64,000 bases of DNA, taken from contig NC_064472.1 in assembly GCF_023343835.1 (NCBI RefSeq), positions 10,159,469-10,223,468 on the forward strand, given 5' to 3'. The DNA is from Lagopus muta (Eukaryota > Chordata > Aves > Galliformes > Phasianidae). Each line of letters opens with the position of its first letter. Within the stretch, counting starts at the first letter, position 1. The notes beneath the pieces were generated by a model, which did not search any database, was not told the DNA's origin, and saw only the letters and a program-made list of their open reading frames with translations. Made by a program: the position numbers and the translations under genes. Shown here piece by piece: positions 49,196-62,207 of this stretch.

Positions 49196-49495
49196 ACATA
49201 AGGCAACCCTATTCCCGGGGCTTGATAGGCACTCAGGGGGACAGAGTTCAAATAAAAAGCAGCTCTGAAGGGAGTCTGGAGGAGCCTGACAAGGAGCAGC
49301 ATGCACAGTGTGTGTGCATCATCTCCTGCTCACTGTGTAAGGAGTCCATTGTAAGCAATCTAGTGAGTCTCTGCAGTGTGCACCAACTGCAGTGTGCCTC
49401 ACAATTAGTCCTAATTGCAGGTTGGTATTCCAGGGCTCCCCAGACTCTTTCAGAATTAAAAAAAAAAAGACACAAAGAAAACCCTGCATGTTTCA

Positions 49496-49909
49496 CAGAA
49501 TCACAGAATCATTTGGGTTGGAAGAGACCCTTAAAGGTCACCTGGCTCAACTTCCCTGCAGTGAACAGGGACGCCCACAGCTCCATCACGGCTCAGGGCC
49601 CCTCCACTCTGACCTTGGGTGGCTCCAGGGATGGGGCATCCAGCACAAACTGGGCAGCACCGTACTGCCCATGTAATAAAAATCTTCTTCCTTATGTCCA
49701 GCATGAATCTCCCCTTTTCATTTGAAGCCATTTCTCCTTGCCCTATCACCACAGATACTGCTGAAGAGTCTGTCGATGTCTTTCTTACAGCCCCCATTAG
49801 ACACAGGCAGGCCGCCCTCAGGTCTCGCTCAGCCTCCTCTTCCCCAGGCTGCACAGCCCCAGCTCTCAGCCCGTCCTCACAGGGAGCTGCTCCATCCTGA
49901 CCATTCGTA
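49496..49909 (-). repeat. CR1 LINE 3' fragment, reverse orientation
   Basis: Runs from cagaatcacagaatcatttg and ggttggaagagacccttaaa to tgctccatcctgaccattcg, where CR1 similarity stops. It is minus-oriented, so this is its 5' truncation point. It is nearly identical over long stretches to the copy at 46583-47145. Confidence 0.9.
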
Positions 49910-51198
49910 AATTGAAATGGTGTAACCTGGTGGTTATTTATTGCTTTGTTTTGTTTTAAACAAATTATTCAGCCTGCCCTGGGTAAAGATACTTACTGAA
50001 TGATAGTTGCTCAGAATGAGATCCGTGGGTATTTCACCACATTGTGCTGATGCTAAACCATTGGTTAGCATTACTGCAGCACTACCTCTCCAGCTCCCAG
50101 CTACATTTAGTCATGAGAAAGACTTGATCTTAGCTAAACTTGTTGCTGTTTCATGAATAAATGTGAGAAAAAAACCCTGAAGAAACTCCTGGTGCTATGA
50201 AATAATGTGCATGTCCCTCAGCTATCTGGACTTTTGCTAGGACAAAGGAGGCCATTCTCTTTTTGTGCGACTTTTGATATCTGGAATATCTGAAATAGGC
50301 TGTATTTGACAAATGCCTTTCTCTGCAACAACATAAATTTTTGTGCTAGCATAGCTTGGATGTTTGTGAGCCAGAACACTTGTGGGGGTAGCTCAAGACA
50401 GAGTGGCAGGCTTCCCCTGAAACCACAGACTTTATATCATGGCAAGCATGCAACAAGCCTCTCTAAATTTTAATCAAAAGAAAGCTTGAGGTAATGAATG
50501 CTGTGCTGGCACGTGCTTCTTTCTCAGGAGAGGGTGCTGAGAGTGTTTTTCGGTGTTAGAAAAACATGATGCTCTTGAAGAAGAGCAGCAGAGAAGCCTG
50601 TTAACAAGTGCACAAGATGGCTCATGTTGGTTGCTCAGGCTCTCACCTCTGAAACGACAAACTACTGCTAGCAAATAAGAGTGCAGAACACTCACTGTTA
50701 GGGGATCCTCTATGGAGAAAAAACAGTCTCTCTCCCCACCTGTAACACAGATCTTAGGGCTGTTTTCTATTTCTGTATGCTGTAGCTCTTCCACGTGCAG
50801 GTGAGCTGTCTGTGTTTGTGTCTGTGACTTGAGTGAGAATCCTGCATGAAGAATGGCTTAAAGCAAAGGAAGCAGCAGTAGTGGGCTATGAAAGCAGGTG
50901 GGATTGCATGCATAAGTTTTGCTTACGGATGCATCGTGACGTACTGCTTCTCTTGCTTTTATAGTCTGGTCTTACTGTCACTTTTCCTCTGGTTGATGCA
51001 AGGCTTCACAAGAAAGAATGCAGAAGGAAACTGAGGAAACTGTTGTTGAATGTTAGCTGACTTCCTGTCTTCCACAGAAACAGTAGAATCTGTGTCTTAG
51101 AATTGTACCCTTTGGCCCACGTTGTGCGTTTGTTGTGTGTCCACCTCTCCTGGCTCTCAGTAGCGGTTACCTTTCTGTTTATCAGCCCTGAGGCTACC

Positions 51199-54100
51199 AT
51201 GAGCTACTCACCCCTTCCACCGGTGGCTGGAGCAAACACAGTGGAAGAGCAGAGGGCTCGCTGGGAGAGAAAGCGCAGCCGCACGGCCAAGGAGCTGCTG
51301 GAAACGGAGCACAGATACCTTGAGCAGCTGGATTTGGTGGTAACGGTGTGTATTTGGGCCCTTGTGATACACGGCTGCCCTCAGGAAGCACATGTTTATT
51401 TCTGGCGTCATGAGGTCACAGAACATGAATTTGATGCATCTATACAACATGTGACAAATTATAGTTCTTTATGTTGCTGAGCCTGAAAGCTATTTTTTTT
51501 CTTCTGTCTTTTACCTCCTGTTATGCATCTGATTCCTTGTGCTTTTGGCCTTTTGGCTTTGGTCCGTATCCAGCCATAAGTTTTGATTGTACAGGGGACC
51601 TGGTTTAAGATTCTTGAGACATAAAACATGGGGGCATAGAGGACACAGAGGTAGATTAAGAAGTAGGTGGTTAAAAACAGATGCATCTCGGAATACTGAA
51701 ATAGACTCAGTCACATGTTTACAGCTATAGTCAAAGTTACCAAAAACACTTACGTATAATAATAGATATTTTAGATAGGTGCTCATGATACCTGCTGTCC
51801 TTCTGAGCTTAAGTGTGCAGGCTGCAACTTCTTGCCTCCGCTCAGTGCTAAGAATGATCTCTGAATTACCTGTGATTTTTAATTCTTTCCTGTTTAGTTC
51901 TTTGTGACAATTTTAAAGGCCAAAGGGACACTGAAACCTGCTGTAATGGAAACCATATTTGGACCCCTGGAATCCATATATTCTGCCAGCCAGTAAGTGA
52001 ACAAACTCTTACTGGGGGAAAAGCTTCACTGTGAGCGTGATGGAGCACTGGAACAGGCTGTCCAGAGAGGTGGGGGAGTCACCTGGAACTAGGTGATCTT
52101 TAAGGTCCCTTCTGTTCTACGATTGTTTTCTGGATAGTAGTTTAAACCCAGTAAGTCGACTCTGTAGTATTTTTATGGGTTGTTTTCTGCAGCTTGTTCT
52201 GTGACCACCAAGCACACATTCTGGATAGAAACTGAATGTGAGATGAAGGCTGGCAAATGAAAGTAAGCGTAGGAGTGAACCAGAAGGAGCTGGGGAAATG
52301 GTATCAGAAGTGTACTCTTGCCTAATTGTCTTTCCTCCTTGTGCACAGAGTTTTGTCGCTTCACCTGGAGAGAGGCAATTTAGGAGTAGGATTGGAAAAT
52401 TTCTGTCAGAAATTGGAGCTCTATGGTCACTATGCTGAGAATTTCGAACAGGCAAATAAAACTTTGATGGTATGTATTGCCTTTACTCTTCCTGTTGCCT
52501 TTTCCCTCCTCTCCATTCTTTGAAGCATTATTTTGCTTTTGCTTCTGATTCTCGAATGCTTGGATTTCCTCCTTTTTCTGGGCTGTTTTCTGTCCTTCTG
52601 TCATAATAGAGTGGTAAAAGCTGTTCTCTTTATTTAGAGCTTCAGTTTTTTAAAGTATGTTTCAGGTGTTTTGGTACCTGTTTGTGTGCACATACTGAGC
52701 TTTCTCTAACAGAGTAACGTTTTCACTTCCACTCCTTGGCTTGCAAGCCTGGAGTGTGTTCAGTGTAAACAACAGGGGACAGTGGTCTTTTTCCAGCCAG
52801 TTACCAGGTCTCTCAATCTCCTCCACTGCTACTAAGTGTATCCTAGTGGTGGGATTTCCTTTCTCCTCCCCATTTTTCTTTTCTGCAGTAAAGGAAAATT
52901 CCTGCTTAGCTTTCCACATATAGTCTGTCTTCTGAGATATTTCAGATAAATGTGTTTTTATTTCTAAGTCCTGAAAGCCGTATTTGGAATTTAAACTGCC
53001 TGACCTCGGTTCTTGTCAGTGTTTATTGCTAGCTGCAGAATGTACTAGGATTTCTGTTCTTTTCTGCTTGCTCACATATAATCATACTTTTCATTTTGAG
53101 TAACTGCCTTGATGTGATAGGAATGAGGGGTTGCATTGCATTGTCTTGAAATGAATGGCAAAAAGCTGCAGGTGGTAATACTAACTTGTGGCTTAACCCC
53201 ACAGCAGCTCAGCGCCTGTTCTTTGCTCACTCTTCCCCTCCTAGAGTGGTGGTGGAGAGGATCAGGAAAGAAACAAATACGAAATACTTGTAGTTTTTAT
53301 CTCAACCCAGCAGTGCTAGTAACAATTCTGTATTTGTTTATGTGTGTGTTAATGTGTATATTTATACACACACAAAACGAAGGATGCACAAGGCAGTTGC
53401 TCACTACCAGTGCCTGGCTGGTCTTTCAGCAGTGCCTGCCCCACAGCCAACACCCTTCAGTTTTATTGCCTTTTTACATGATTCCTTGTGGTATGGCATA
53501 TTCCTATGGCCTGCTTAAGCTGTCCTGGTTCTGTCCCTTCTCAGCCCCTCTGCTGGCAGGACAGTGCAAGAAGTCGAAACGTCCTTGGCTTTGTGCAGCG
53601 CTGCTCAGCAACAACTAAACATCATGTGCTATCAACATAGCCAGAGCACATCATCATACCAAATGCTGTAAAGAAAAGGTTAACTCTGTCTCTGCTGGAA
53701 CCAGAATGCTAGCTTAGTATTGCTGTGCATATATGTAGAGGGGATATAACTGAAACTACTCACTGGGAGATAGTGGTCAGAAGAAAGGAAATGGCTTGTC
53801 CATGGCCACAAAATAAGCTGCTGATGCTTGCATTTAGTACTGACGTTCTGTTTTCTAAGCGCTGGTGCAAACTAGCATGCATATTTCTTTTGTAGTCTCA
53901 AAATAATGTATCTTCTCTGCTGCATGCAGGAACAATTGAGGAAAAATAAATCATTCCGACGTTTTAAGAAGCTCCAAGAAACTCGACCTCAGTTTCAAGG
54001 GAAAAAGCTAGAGGATTTGCTTCCTTTGCCTCTGCAGAGGTTGCACCAGTAAGTAAGCAGTTCTGAGTCCTCAAGGTGTTAGTATGAGAAAGCAAACATA

Positions 54101-57100
54101 CACATATAGTGTCTTGCTAATAGTAATGTTATGTGTCTCCAAATTGGAACATGTAGACTGCAGTGAAATGGTCTTCAGGATGTACCTGTAAAGCAGAATC
54201 AGTGTGTCTGGATGGTGACTGATGCAGAGATTGCTTTGTTTAGCCCTGGCTCTTAAGCCCTTTATTAAGCTCTCAGGTAGAATCAGAGTCATCTCAGTAG
54301 GTGGCTGAAGTTAGGTCCTCAACAAAAGCAAGCTGTCTGAAACACCACAGAAGTGCTGCTCCTAGCTAGAGATTGCTGTGCTCTGCTTTTGTGCAGGTTG
54401 CTGATCTGGAGCATGACTCCCTTCTTGTAAAGGGCTGCTCTTGGAGAGAGATGAGATGAAATCAAGGGTGCTTTTCTCCTCTGTCTGGTTATCAGGACCA
54501 CATTTTCTTTGTATTTGCTTCTCTTGTATTTGGTGCCTGCCACGGTTGTCTGAGACAGACAGATCCCATCTGGATTGCTGCCCTCTCCTTGAGGCATCCT
54601 TTGAGGGGCAGGCTGAGTGCATGAGGAGAGTGCTGCATGCACTCAGTGGCTGCCTGTTTTGGAGAGGAGTGTGAGGGTAGTACAGACATAAGTAGGGTTC
54701 TGGGGTCCCGGCCACAGCTGTAGGACAAGCTGCTCTTTAGCCATGGTCTTATCCATACTATGGTACATTTAAGAGATCAGAGCCTTGTTTCTTTGAAAAT
54801 ACAGGGTTGAGCATACCATGGTCTTTCAGGTAGCGTTATACAACATTTTTAATGTACTTAGTAAATGCAAGCTTTCTTTTTTGCTGTAATTCTTTGGGTC
54901 ATTCCTTTGAATTTGTAAGACAACAGTATATTTCTTGGAGAAATTATGCCTTTTTAACAGAAGGTCTAACTTTTTCATTAATCAGCTCTTTCATATTCAC
55001 TTTTCAGTTACATATACTGCAGGTGAGATGACTTCTACCATTTCATGAATCTGTTCAATATTGTATATGTTCTGTCATTTCAGACTGAAAATAGTTTGAT
55101 TTTATGGGGAGAAGCTAGTTGCAGAGATCTGATTCTTTTTAGTTTAGTTTAAGACTGGACAGGAATGCCTTTATTTTCTTTGTAAATAGAGAGTATATGG
55201 CAGGAATGCTTCCATTCAAACATAAAAAAGAAACAACAACAACAACAAAAAAGTTGTTCAAAGCAAAATGTCCGTAATTTAAGGCATTTGTGTGAATCTT
55301 GAAGTTGTCTCCGTGTCTCATGCAATAGTAAGTGAAATTGTTCTTACCAGCTCCCCAGGAAATTCCAAAGGCTTGCAAATGTATAAAAAATATAGGGTAC
55401 TGCAACTGATGCATCTGAAGATAAAACGAGTGTGAACAATGAAATATGACCCAAAGCTGCTGAAATATGACCGAAAGACCTAGAGTGTACTCTGTGTGCT
55501 GATGGCACACTGCTAATGATTTTGGTAATAAAGGTGATATTTCTGTTCCTGGTGTTGTGCAATAAAGCTTCTTCTGTCTTAGGTACAAGCATTTCCTCAG
55601 AGACCTGCTGGAGAACACCAGCCCGGGCAGTGCTGAATGCCAGAAACTTGCAAGTATGATACCATCTGTAAACATTGCTGCTTTGATTGCCACAATAAAT
55701 ACTAGCATTTTTATCAGTCTTAGCTTCCTTGCTAACATTTTGAGTCCAGTTTTTTGTCTTTTTCCCCAAGAAAAATCTTGGGTTTCCAGTGCATTACTAT
55801 TTTCCATCACCATTTTGATTGACCCCTCCTCCTGAGAAAGAGTGAGGAATTGCAGTGTAGACTGACCTACTGGGAAACTGGTGAGGGGTTAGAGTGGAAA
55901 AATGTCTGTTCTATTTGTCACATACCTCAGTTTTCTAGGATAATTAATGTCACGTTCTCCTGCAGCCAACATCATCTACAGTGGGGCATTTGTTTCTTGT
56001 TCTTGCTTCTAAACCCGTTTGGATAGTATTTCACTGGCAAATAAATATTTTCCAGAATCGCAAAAATGTTGTTTGGAAGGAATCTTCTGATGGCTTCTAG
56101 TGTAATCTCTGTTGGAAATTAAGAAATAAATTTGTTACGGATACTTGGTTTAAAACATTTGCTTCTTAATTTCACCTTATGTTTTCACAGCAAGACAGTA
56201 CACATACTCGTTTGTGATAACCTGAAAATATGCTGCTATAATTTCAGGGACTGTGAAATCTGTTTCTGAGGTATCTCAATGGGTTCAGGACGTTGTTCGT
56301 AAGAGAGAGAACTCACTGCAGCTACACAGGATTCAGAAACTCCTCAAAGGACAGAAGATCCAGGTGTTGACTCCAGGTAGGTCCTACAGACGGCTGTTTT
56401 CCTTCTGCCAAGCTGAGACAACTGGGGGTATGCTTGCCTTCATCTCTAACCCTACTCATGTCAGTCAGAGTTCCCCTTCTGATCTGAATTTCACAGGTAG
56501 TAAAATAATGTAATTAGTAAGGAATTTAGGCACCTTTTTAATTTTTGAGTAAAGATAAGCAGCATATTAGATGTCTGATGTTCAGATAAAAGGAGCTGAT
56601 GATACGCATTCAGAAACTTAGTTCACAGAAACCCAGGGAGGTCTGGAATACAAGTCCTGGGTGAGAACAAGAGAAAGAAACTGAATTATTTTGGAGAAGA
56701 ATTTCATAAACTTCTGCTCACACCTTATACATGAAAAGAAACATCTTTTAGCTGCAAGGTTAGACTCTGTCAGAAATCAGAGTATCTGTACTAATAGCTG
56801 AGATACATAAAATCACAGTAACTGGCATGTAAGATCATCTAGTTGGATAATAAGTTTTTTTAGGATCTGTGGTTTGACCGACTGCTCTCCATGCCCAGAA
56901 CATGCTCCAAGGTACACATGGAACACTGTGAGAAGTATGTCCAGCTTGGACAAATATGAGTCGACCACTGGGGGCTTCATCCATGCCTGCACAGCTTCAC
57001 TAAAATTTGCTGTTGCAGAGGTCACCTAGAAACACTGCAGCAGCTGCAAAGTTAAAGATCTCCAAGATGCACCCCCCACGTCTGTGACTGTGATGGTAGT

Positions 57101-60100
57101 TTTTTTTCTTTGTACATAGGGATTATGGTGAAAGTAGAAAAAATGATTTGCTAATCACAAGTTATCATTCTCTAGTATGCACAGTCAACATGCAGAGAAT
57201 TATGATTATAAGGCTTTCCATTAGCTGGAGTCAACTAGGTCTTGTGAGATGTGGTAAACAGGAAAGTCAGAGGCTGCAGAGTATTACTGGTTCTATGCAA
57301 GCTTGACAACATTGTTTGTCCAGCAGCTAGCTAGCTTTTTTTTTTTTAAGGATTGCATCCTATTATTAGGGAGAAAAAGATCAGAAAACGTAATGTTTGT
57401 GGATTCAAGGAAAAGTGGTTTTGAAGTTAAGTTTCTCACTACTGGTGTTGTCTCTGACAATACCAATATTGCTCACAATGCAAAGAGACCCTGCTTTTCT
57501 TGCTGCCTTTCGCATGTAGAGCAAACACCATCTCAGCTAGAACTGTCTGCTTGACATAAAATGCTGTTCTTGTCATCTCTAGCTTCCCTAGGGGTGTTTC
57601 CCTAGACTTCATTCACAAGAATTTCCACATGCCGACGTGGAATACTGAAAATGCATCCCTATTCATTCCCGCGTAGTCCAGCTCAGTCTATATGTTATTG
57701 AGCCTGATCACAGCATAGCATGAGGGAAATGATGCCCAGCCCCACACCAACACCTTCTTTCCATTTGTTTTTTAAACTTGAACTGATCCCTGCCTCTCCG
57801 TTCTGTTCTTCAGCTTCCTGTTCTGGCAGGAGACACCATTTCTGTAGACTGAGCTAAGCAGCAGCTCACTTGTCCCTATTTTGTATGTGTAGTATACTAA
57901 GACACATGGTCCATACTTGACACAGTGCTCTTCTCTAAAAAAGTGCAAGCACAGCCAGAAGCAAGAGCACAAAAAACAGTGTCTGAAATTCTCTGGCAGC
58001 TGTTTCCCAGACCAGGACAGGTGGTGATATCATATTAAGGCTTTGGATTGTTATAAATAATCTTCTTTCTGGCAGGTGTTTTCACTAAGAGTTAATGGCT
58101 GTTGTCTACAATAATGCTGAGTACAGTAAAGTTTAGAAGCATAGCTTTAATTATTCCATTTTGTGTATGTCCTTTTTTTTTTTTTTTAATTATTGCCTAC
58201 CTCTGGGCTTTTCAATTACTTTTTTCCAGCTGATTTCTCTACCTTTTTAATTATTGCTGTTCATTCTGTGGGTAGAGTACAGAGGATCCTGTCTATAGTC
58301 TAATAAAATTGCCTATTGAAGCCCTCTTTGCATCTTATTTTTGTATCCCTTTGCTGTCTTTCATTACAGCAGCAATCTCCACTCTGTGATTTGTTAACTT
58401 GTACAGGTTTGTATATATTTAGGTGACCTGTGAAATGTTTTTTATCATCACACACAAGCAGGAAAAAACAGGGGAAATATAATAAATATTCAGACTTTAG
58501 GCTGACTTCTGTTTTGCTGTTAATGACGAACAATTAAGTAACCCAGTAACCCAGTTCAAGACAGCACGTGGGATCTGAATTAAGACGTGTTGACGCGCAG
58601 GTGCCTTCTAGTGGCTGGGGTTGGTGCAGAGCCTGGTGGTTTACGAGGCAGCTCACGGTATTCTCTTTTGTAATGGTAAATCCTTTCTCGTGCCGGTGAT
58701 TGTCTGACAACTGTCTTTATTTCTTCTTGAATGCCTAGGGCGCTGGTATATCCGGGAAGGCTGGCTTTTGGTTGTGCCTTCAAAGGGCGAAGAATTGAAG
58801 CGCAGGATGTTCTTCCTTTTTTCTGATATCTTTATTTCAGCAAAGCCCTGCCACCCACTGCATCTGCTGAACTCCAATAAATTTGCCTGCACAGCTGTCT
58901 ATCCCCTTCACCAGTGTGTAGTGGATAAAGTATTTGGCCACACTCAGAGTGAGGGAGGGCTGCTCAGTGTAAGTCTTCCTGCTTCTGCTTGGCAGAACTA
59001 TCAGTGGGTCAGATTGCAAATCAAGTCTCTAACTGTCTCAGCAGCAGCATGGCTGAGGTGGTAAGTGGTGACAATGGTAAATGCAAGGAACTAGTCTGAG
59101 TTAGGGCAGCTCTTCTCTTTTGGGCAGGCTGTCTTTTTCCCGTCATCGTTGGGCCCTGCTGAGCACTGGAATACAGGCTCCTGCTTGTTCCACATAGGTC
59201 AGCTGAGGAGAGTCTGATCACACTCTGGCATGCCCTCAACTGAGCACATGCTCGTGTCATGAGCCCACAGCCTCATGACAAGCAGTATGCAGCATTACAG
59301 TGATGTGGAATTAGTTCAGAGGGAACGCTAAAAAATAGAGAATGCAGAAATAGGATGGAAAAATAGGATGGAACAATCACAGTGGGCACTGCTTGTGCCT
59401 ACAACTCTTTGAGGACTGCACTGGCTCTGACTGGGAGTAATGCCTCAGGTGAGGGTTTTAAATTCAGGTTTTTCTAGACTGCAGCACCTGGGAGGCTTTG
59501 TTGACTCATTGTTTGAGTGTAAGCTATAAATTCTTTGTCAAATTGTGTGTTTGTAGTTGGTGGTAGTAGAAGGACCTCTAGAGGCAGCTTGAAATAATAG
59601 AGAAAACTGAAAGACCAGCAGATACAGATTGGCATTGCTGACTTCCAAACACTGTTAAGTCAAAGCAAACTGACATCTGTAGCTAGAAGTCTGGCACATG
59701 CTGTGTTCTTTCCAGCCTGTGTGCCAATGCAAAACGTTTCTAGCTTTCTGGGGAAAAAAAATGGCAGAAATCAACATGCAGGACTGAATCTCTTCCATCT
59801 GTCTTTCAGCTTTCCTTCCCACACAAGACGCTGTTGTTGATGTCCACTGACCAGCAAGATATTAATGACTGGCACCAGAGTCTTACAACTGCGGTCAGGT
59901 ATGCCTTTATCTTCCAGAGGGCTGGGGACAGAAGAATTATACTGACAATCATAAGGACATGTATATTTGAATCTATTATATATCTATTGTAAGTCTGATA
60001 GAGAAGATCTGACTGATAGCCAGAACGCAAGAGAGTAAAAAGAACAGACTTAAATTAACAGGGAACTTTCCCTTCATTTTCCTCCACAGGCAGCTGAAAG

Positions 60101-60105
60101 CCTGA
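51199..60105 (+). CDS. ARHGEF39: ARHGEF39, Dbl-family Rho guanine nucleotide exchange factor
   Basis: Nine coding exons join in phase to 338 residues (human protein about 335): 51199-51345, 51898-51992, 52349-52469, 53930-54048, 55583-55653, 56248-56376, 58739-58968, 59810-59898 and 60090-60105. It opens MSYSPLPPV, with EEQRARWERKR and the DH block KELLETEHRYLEQLDLVV (31-48), then LEDLLPLPLQRLHQY (148-162), the most conserved DH helix. The PH domain runs about 232-334 (REGWLLVVP, MFFLFSDIFISAKP, LSFPHKTLLLMSTDQQ). These match human ARHGEF39 closely as remembered. The protein catalyses GDP/GTP exchange on Rho-family GTPases in the cytoplasm. The ATG follows a splice acceptor at 51185, so the 5' UTR is split. 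A CR1 tail sits about 15 bases after the second coding exon. Confidence 0.95.
52008..52125 (+). repeat. CR1 LINE 3' tip in an ARHGEF39 intron
   Basis: The words tggagcactggaacaggctg, tccagagaggtgggggagtc and ctaggtgatctttaaggtcc with ttctacgattg are a plus-oriented CR1 end. It begins just downstream of the donor at 51993. Confidence 0.8.
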
Positions 60106-60490
60106 CCCATCTGAGTACAAGACAGCCTAGCAGGACGACTGCCTCTTGAGAGAAGCCAGCATAAATTCAGGAAACATTCAGGGACGTACAGTAGGAGAGT
60201 TGTGTTTAGAGGAACGCTGAGCTTGTGAGATTAGGAATGCATTGTCAGCTCTCTTAAACACCTGTGGCAAAAAATGGGTATGCACAATCAATCTGTAATT
60301 AAAAAGACTTTCCCCCAACCTCCCTTAGTGTCTTCTAGCTTTTCTACCCCTTTTCTCTTGAGATTATTAAATCTAAGTCCCACTAGAAGAAACCTTCACT
60401 TGCTTGCCCTCATTAAATATTTTTTACCCCGATCACCACTGGCACATTTGAGTGTCTGCCTTCTCTTACTTCTGGCTTACAAATTCTTTG

Positions 60491-60496
60491 AATAAA
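60491..60496 (+). terminator. Candidate polyadenylation signal of ARHGEF39
   Basis: Plus-strand AATAAA about 385 bases after the stop codon at 60105. Spacing and strand suit ARHGEF39; no other test was possible. Confidence 0.45.
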
Positions 60497-61907
60497 ACAG
60501 ATGTTTTGGCTACCAGTAATGTAGACATAACACAGGCTTTTCAGCTAGTGCCAAGGGGCCACAGTGTTCCTCCCCGACATTGATTTTTCATCATTCATAC
60601 CCATCTGTTTTTTACCAAAGTGTTTTGAATAGTTTACCCTTCCTCCTCTGAGAAAGTGACAAGTAGGCAGATAAGGGAAAACAAAGCCTACCTCTCATCA
60701 AATCAACAAAAATTGATCTGCTGAGATAACTGAGATGAACTGATAGGCAACAGAGTCACACTTATGAAACATGGCTCGCATTTCTGATCTGAGTCCTAAG
60801 AAATGATACAGTTGAAACAGCAGTGAAAAAACTGGGCAGTAATTCTGCTCCTGAAGCGTGGTGGGAATCTGCGGAGGGATAGAAGCAGCATTCTGGGGCA
60901 TTAGATTGCAGAGGTTGTGCTACAGTTCAGTTTGCTGGGGCACAAGACCAATTTATGGCTGCAGCAGGCTATTCTTGAATTAAAGCCTCAACATTAACTT
61001 TTAATATGGGGAAGCTACACAGCAACAACAGTTGGTTCATTTCTTCAGTTATGGAGAAAATACCTGTAGTTACGTTAGGCCATCTAGTGCAAGGCATGCA
61101 ATTTCTTATTTCTAATGACCTTAGAATTGCACACCCTGCAGGCGATGACCTAACCTAACCCCACCTTCAAACAGATTAAGGTCTCTGTAACATTCACTTT
61201 TCCTTTCCTTACATGATATCTCACACATTTTAAATTTCTCATTGGATTTCATTAAAAGAGAAGTGAGTGTGGGAGAAAGCATGACTGAATTGTAAGCTCT
61301 TTCATGTGAGTTAACACGTTTCAGCTAACACTTCACTATCTAAGATTACTGAGTAGTCTTAGCTTGTAGACACTTAGAGGGAGAAAGGAACACAAGGTCT
61401 CTATATCTCTTCCCCAACTCAGAAGCTACAGCTAGGACTGAACAAATCAGGGGCAAAGCTAGCAATTCCAAGTTTCGAACCTCTGAGTTGTTACATTATT
61501 GCCTGTAAAAGTTCTGCCACTATCCCTTTGTTTTGAGAGCACAATAAAGAGGTTTCCTACAACTCTACACCTGAGGCTGTCTACCAAGTTCAACGACAAC
61601 TTAGTTCTGGTCACATTGCCTCCTAGTAATACAATTTGCTATAGTACTGCTGCTTTTATGAACTTCAGTACTACTGTCCTTGTTTGTAGTCAGTAATGCT
61701 GAAACAGTGAAGCTAACTTGATTCTTCTCTGAATTTCCAGTGCTGAAAGTCTGCACAGTGGCTTCTAAAGAATATGAAGTTACGTGGAGATGTTATCCCA
61801 GAGTACAGGGCTGCAGAGTACAGGATCAGAAACTGGCTGGAATAAATGATTAACTCTTGCACACAATAACATAATCCAAACAGAAGCAAACTCACTTTTC
61901 AAAGTAG
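60497..61907. other. Spacer between the tails of ARHGEF39 and MRPL17
   Basis: About 1.4 kb with no recognised exon or repeat. The two flanking genes converge on it, so it should hold 3' ends and nothing else that I can see. Confidence 0.5.
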
Positions 61908-61913
61908 TTTATT
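61908..61913 (-). terminator. Candidate polyadenylation signal of MRPL17
   Basis: AATAAA on the minus strand, about 295 bases past the MRPL17 stop. The position suits a short 3' UTR. Confidence 0.5.
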
Positions 61914-62207
61914 TACACAGAGGACATCAGTAGGGCTCGCAGCTTGATTTCCTTCTCTTGTGAAGTTGCTAGTAAATCACAGGAGCACGAAGGTAAACCT
62001 TGAGCTTGTGCCCTGTTATGATCACTTAAGGCTAGGAAGGTGTCCTGAGCCCTCCCAGGACCCTTCCACCCCTGTGCTCCAGGAGAGCAGGTGTCCTGCC
62101 CTGGGATGTGAGCTCAATGCCTGGTGCACAGGCAGCTCACCCCAGGCCCCATCCTGCTGCCCACATGGGACACGCTGGGGGCAGAGCAGGATGCCTGCAC
62201 GATGCCC

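Noticed and set aside
48908-49196. Plus-strand frame starting ATGGCGCCAGG as an alternative ARHGEF39 start
   Set aside because: No donor joins it convincingly to the exon at 51186, and its right end reads through a CR1 fragment. The start at 51199 matches the family.
55139-55813. Minus-strand open frame of 224 codons inside ARHGEF39
   Set aside because: It runs antisense through a confirmed ARHGEF39 exon (55583-55653) and has no domain. AT-rich intron sequence explains it.
56795-57110. Possible reverse CR1 fragment in an ARHGEF39 intron
   Set aside because: Only a weak resemblance (tcacagtaactggcatgtaa, atcatctagttgg); too diverged to call.
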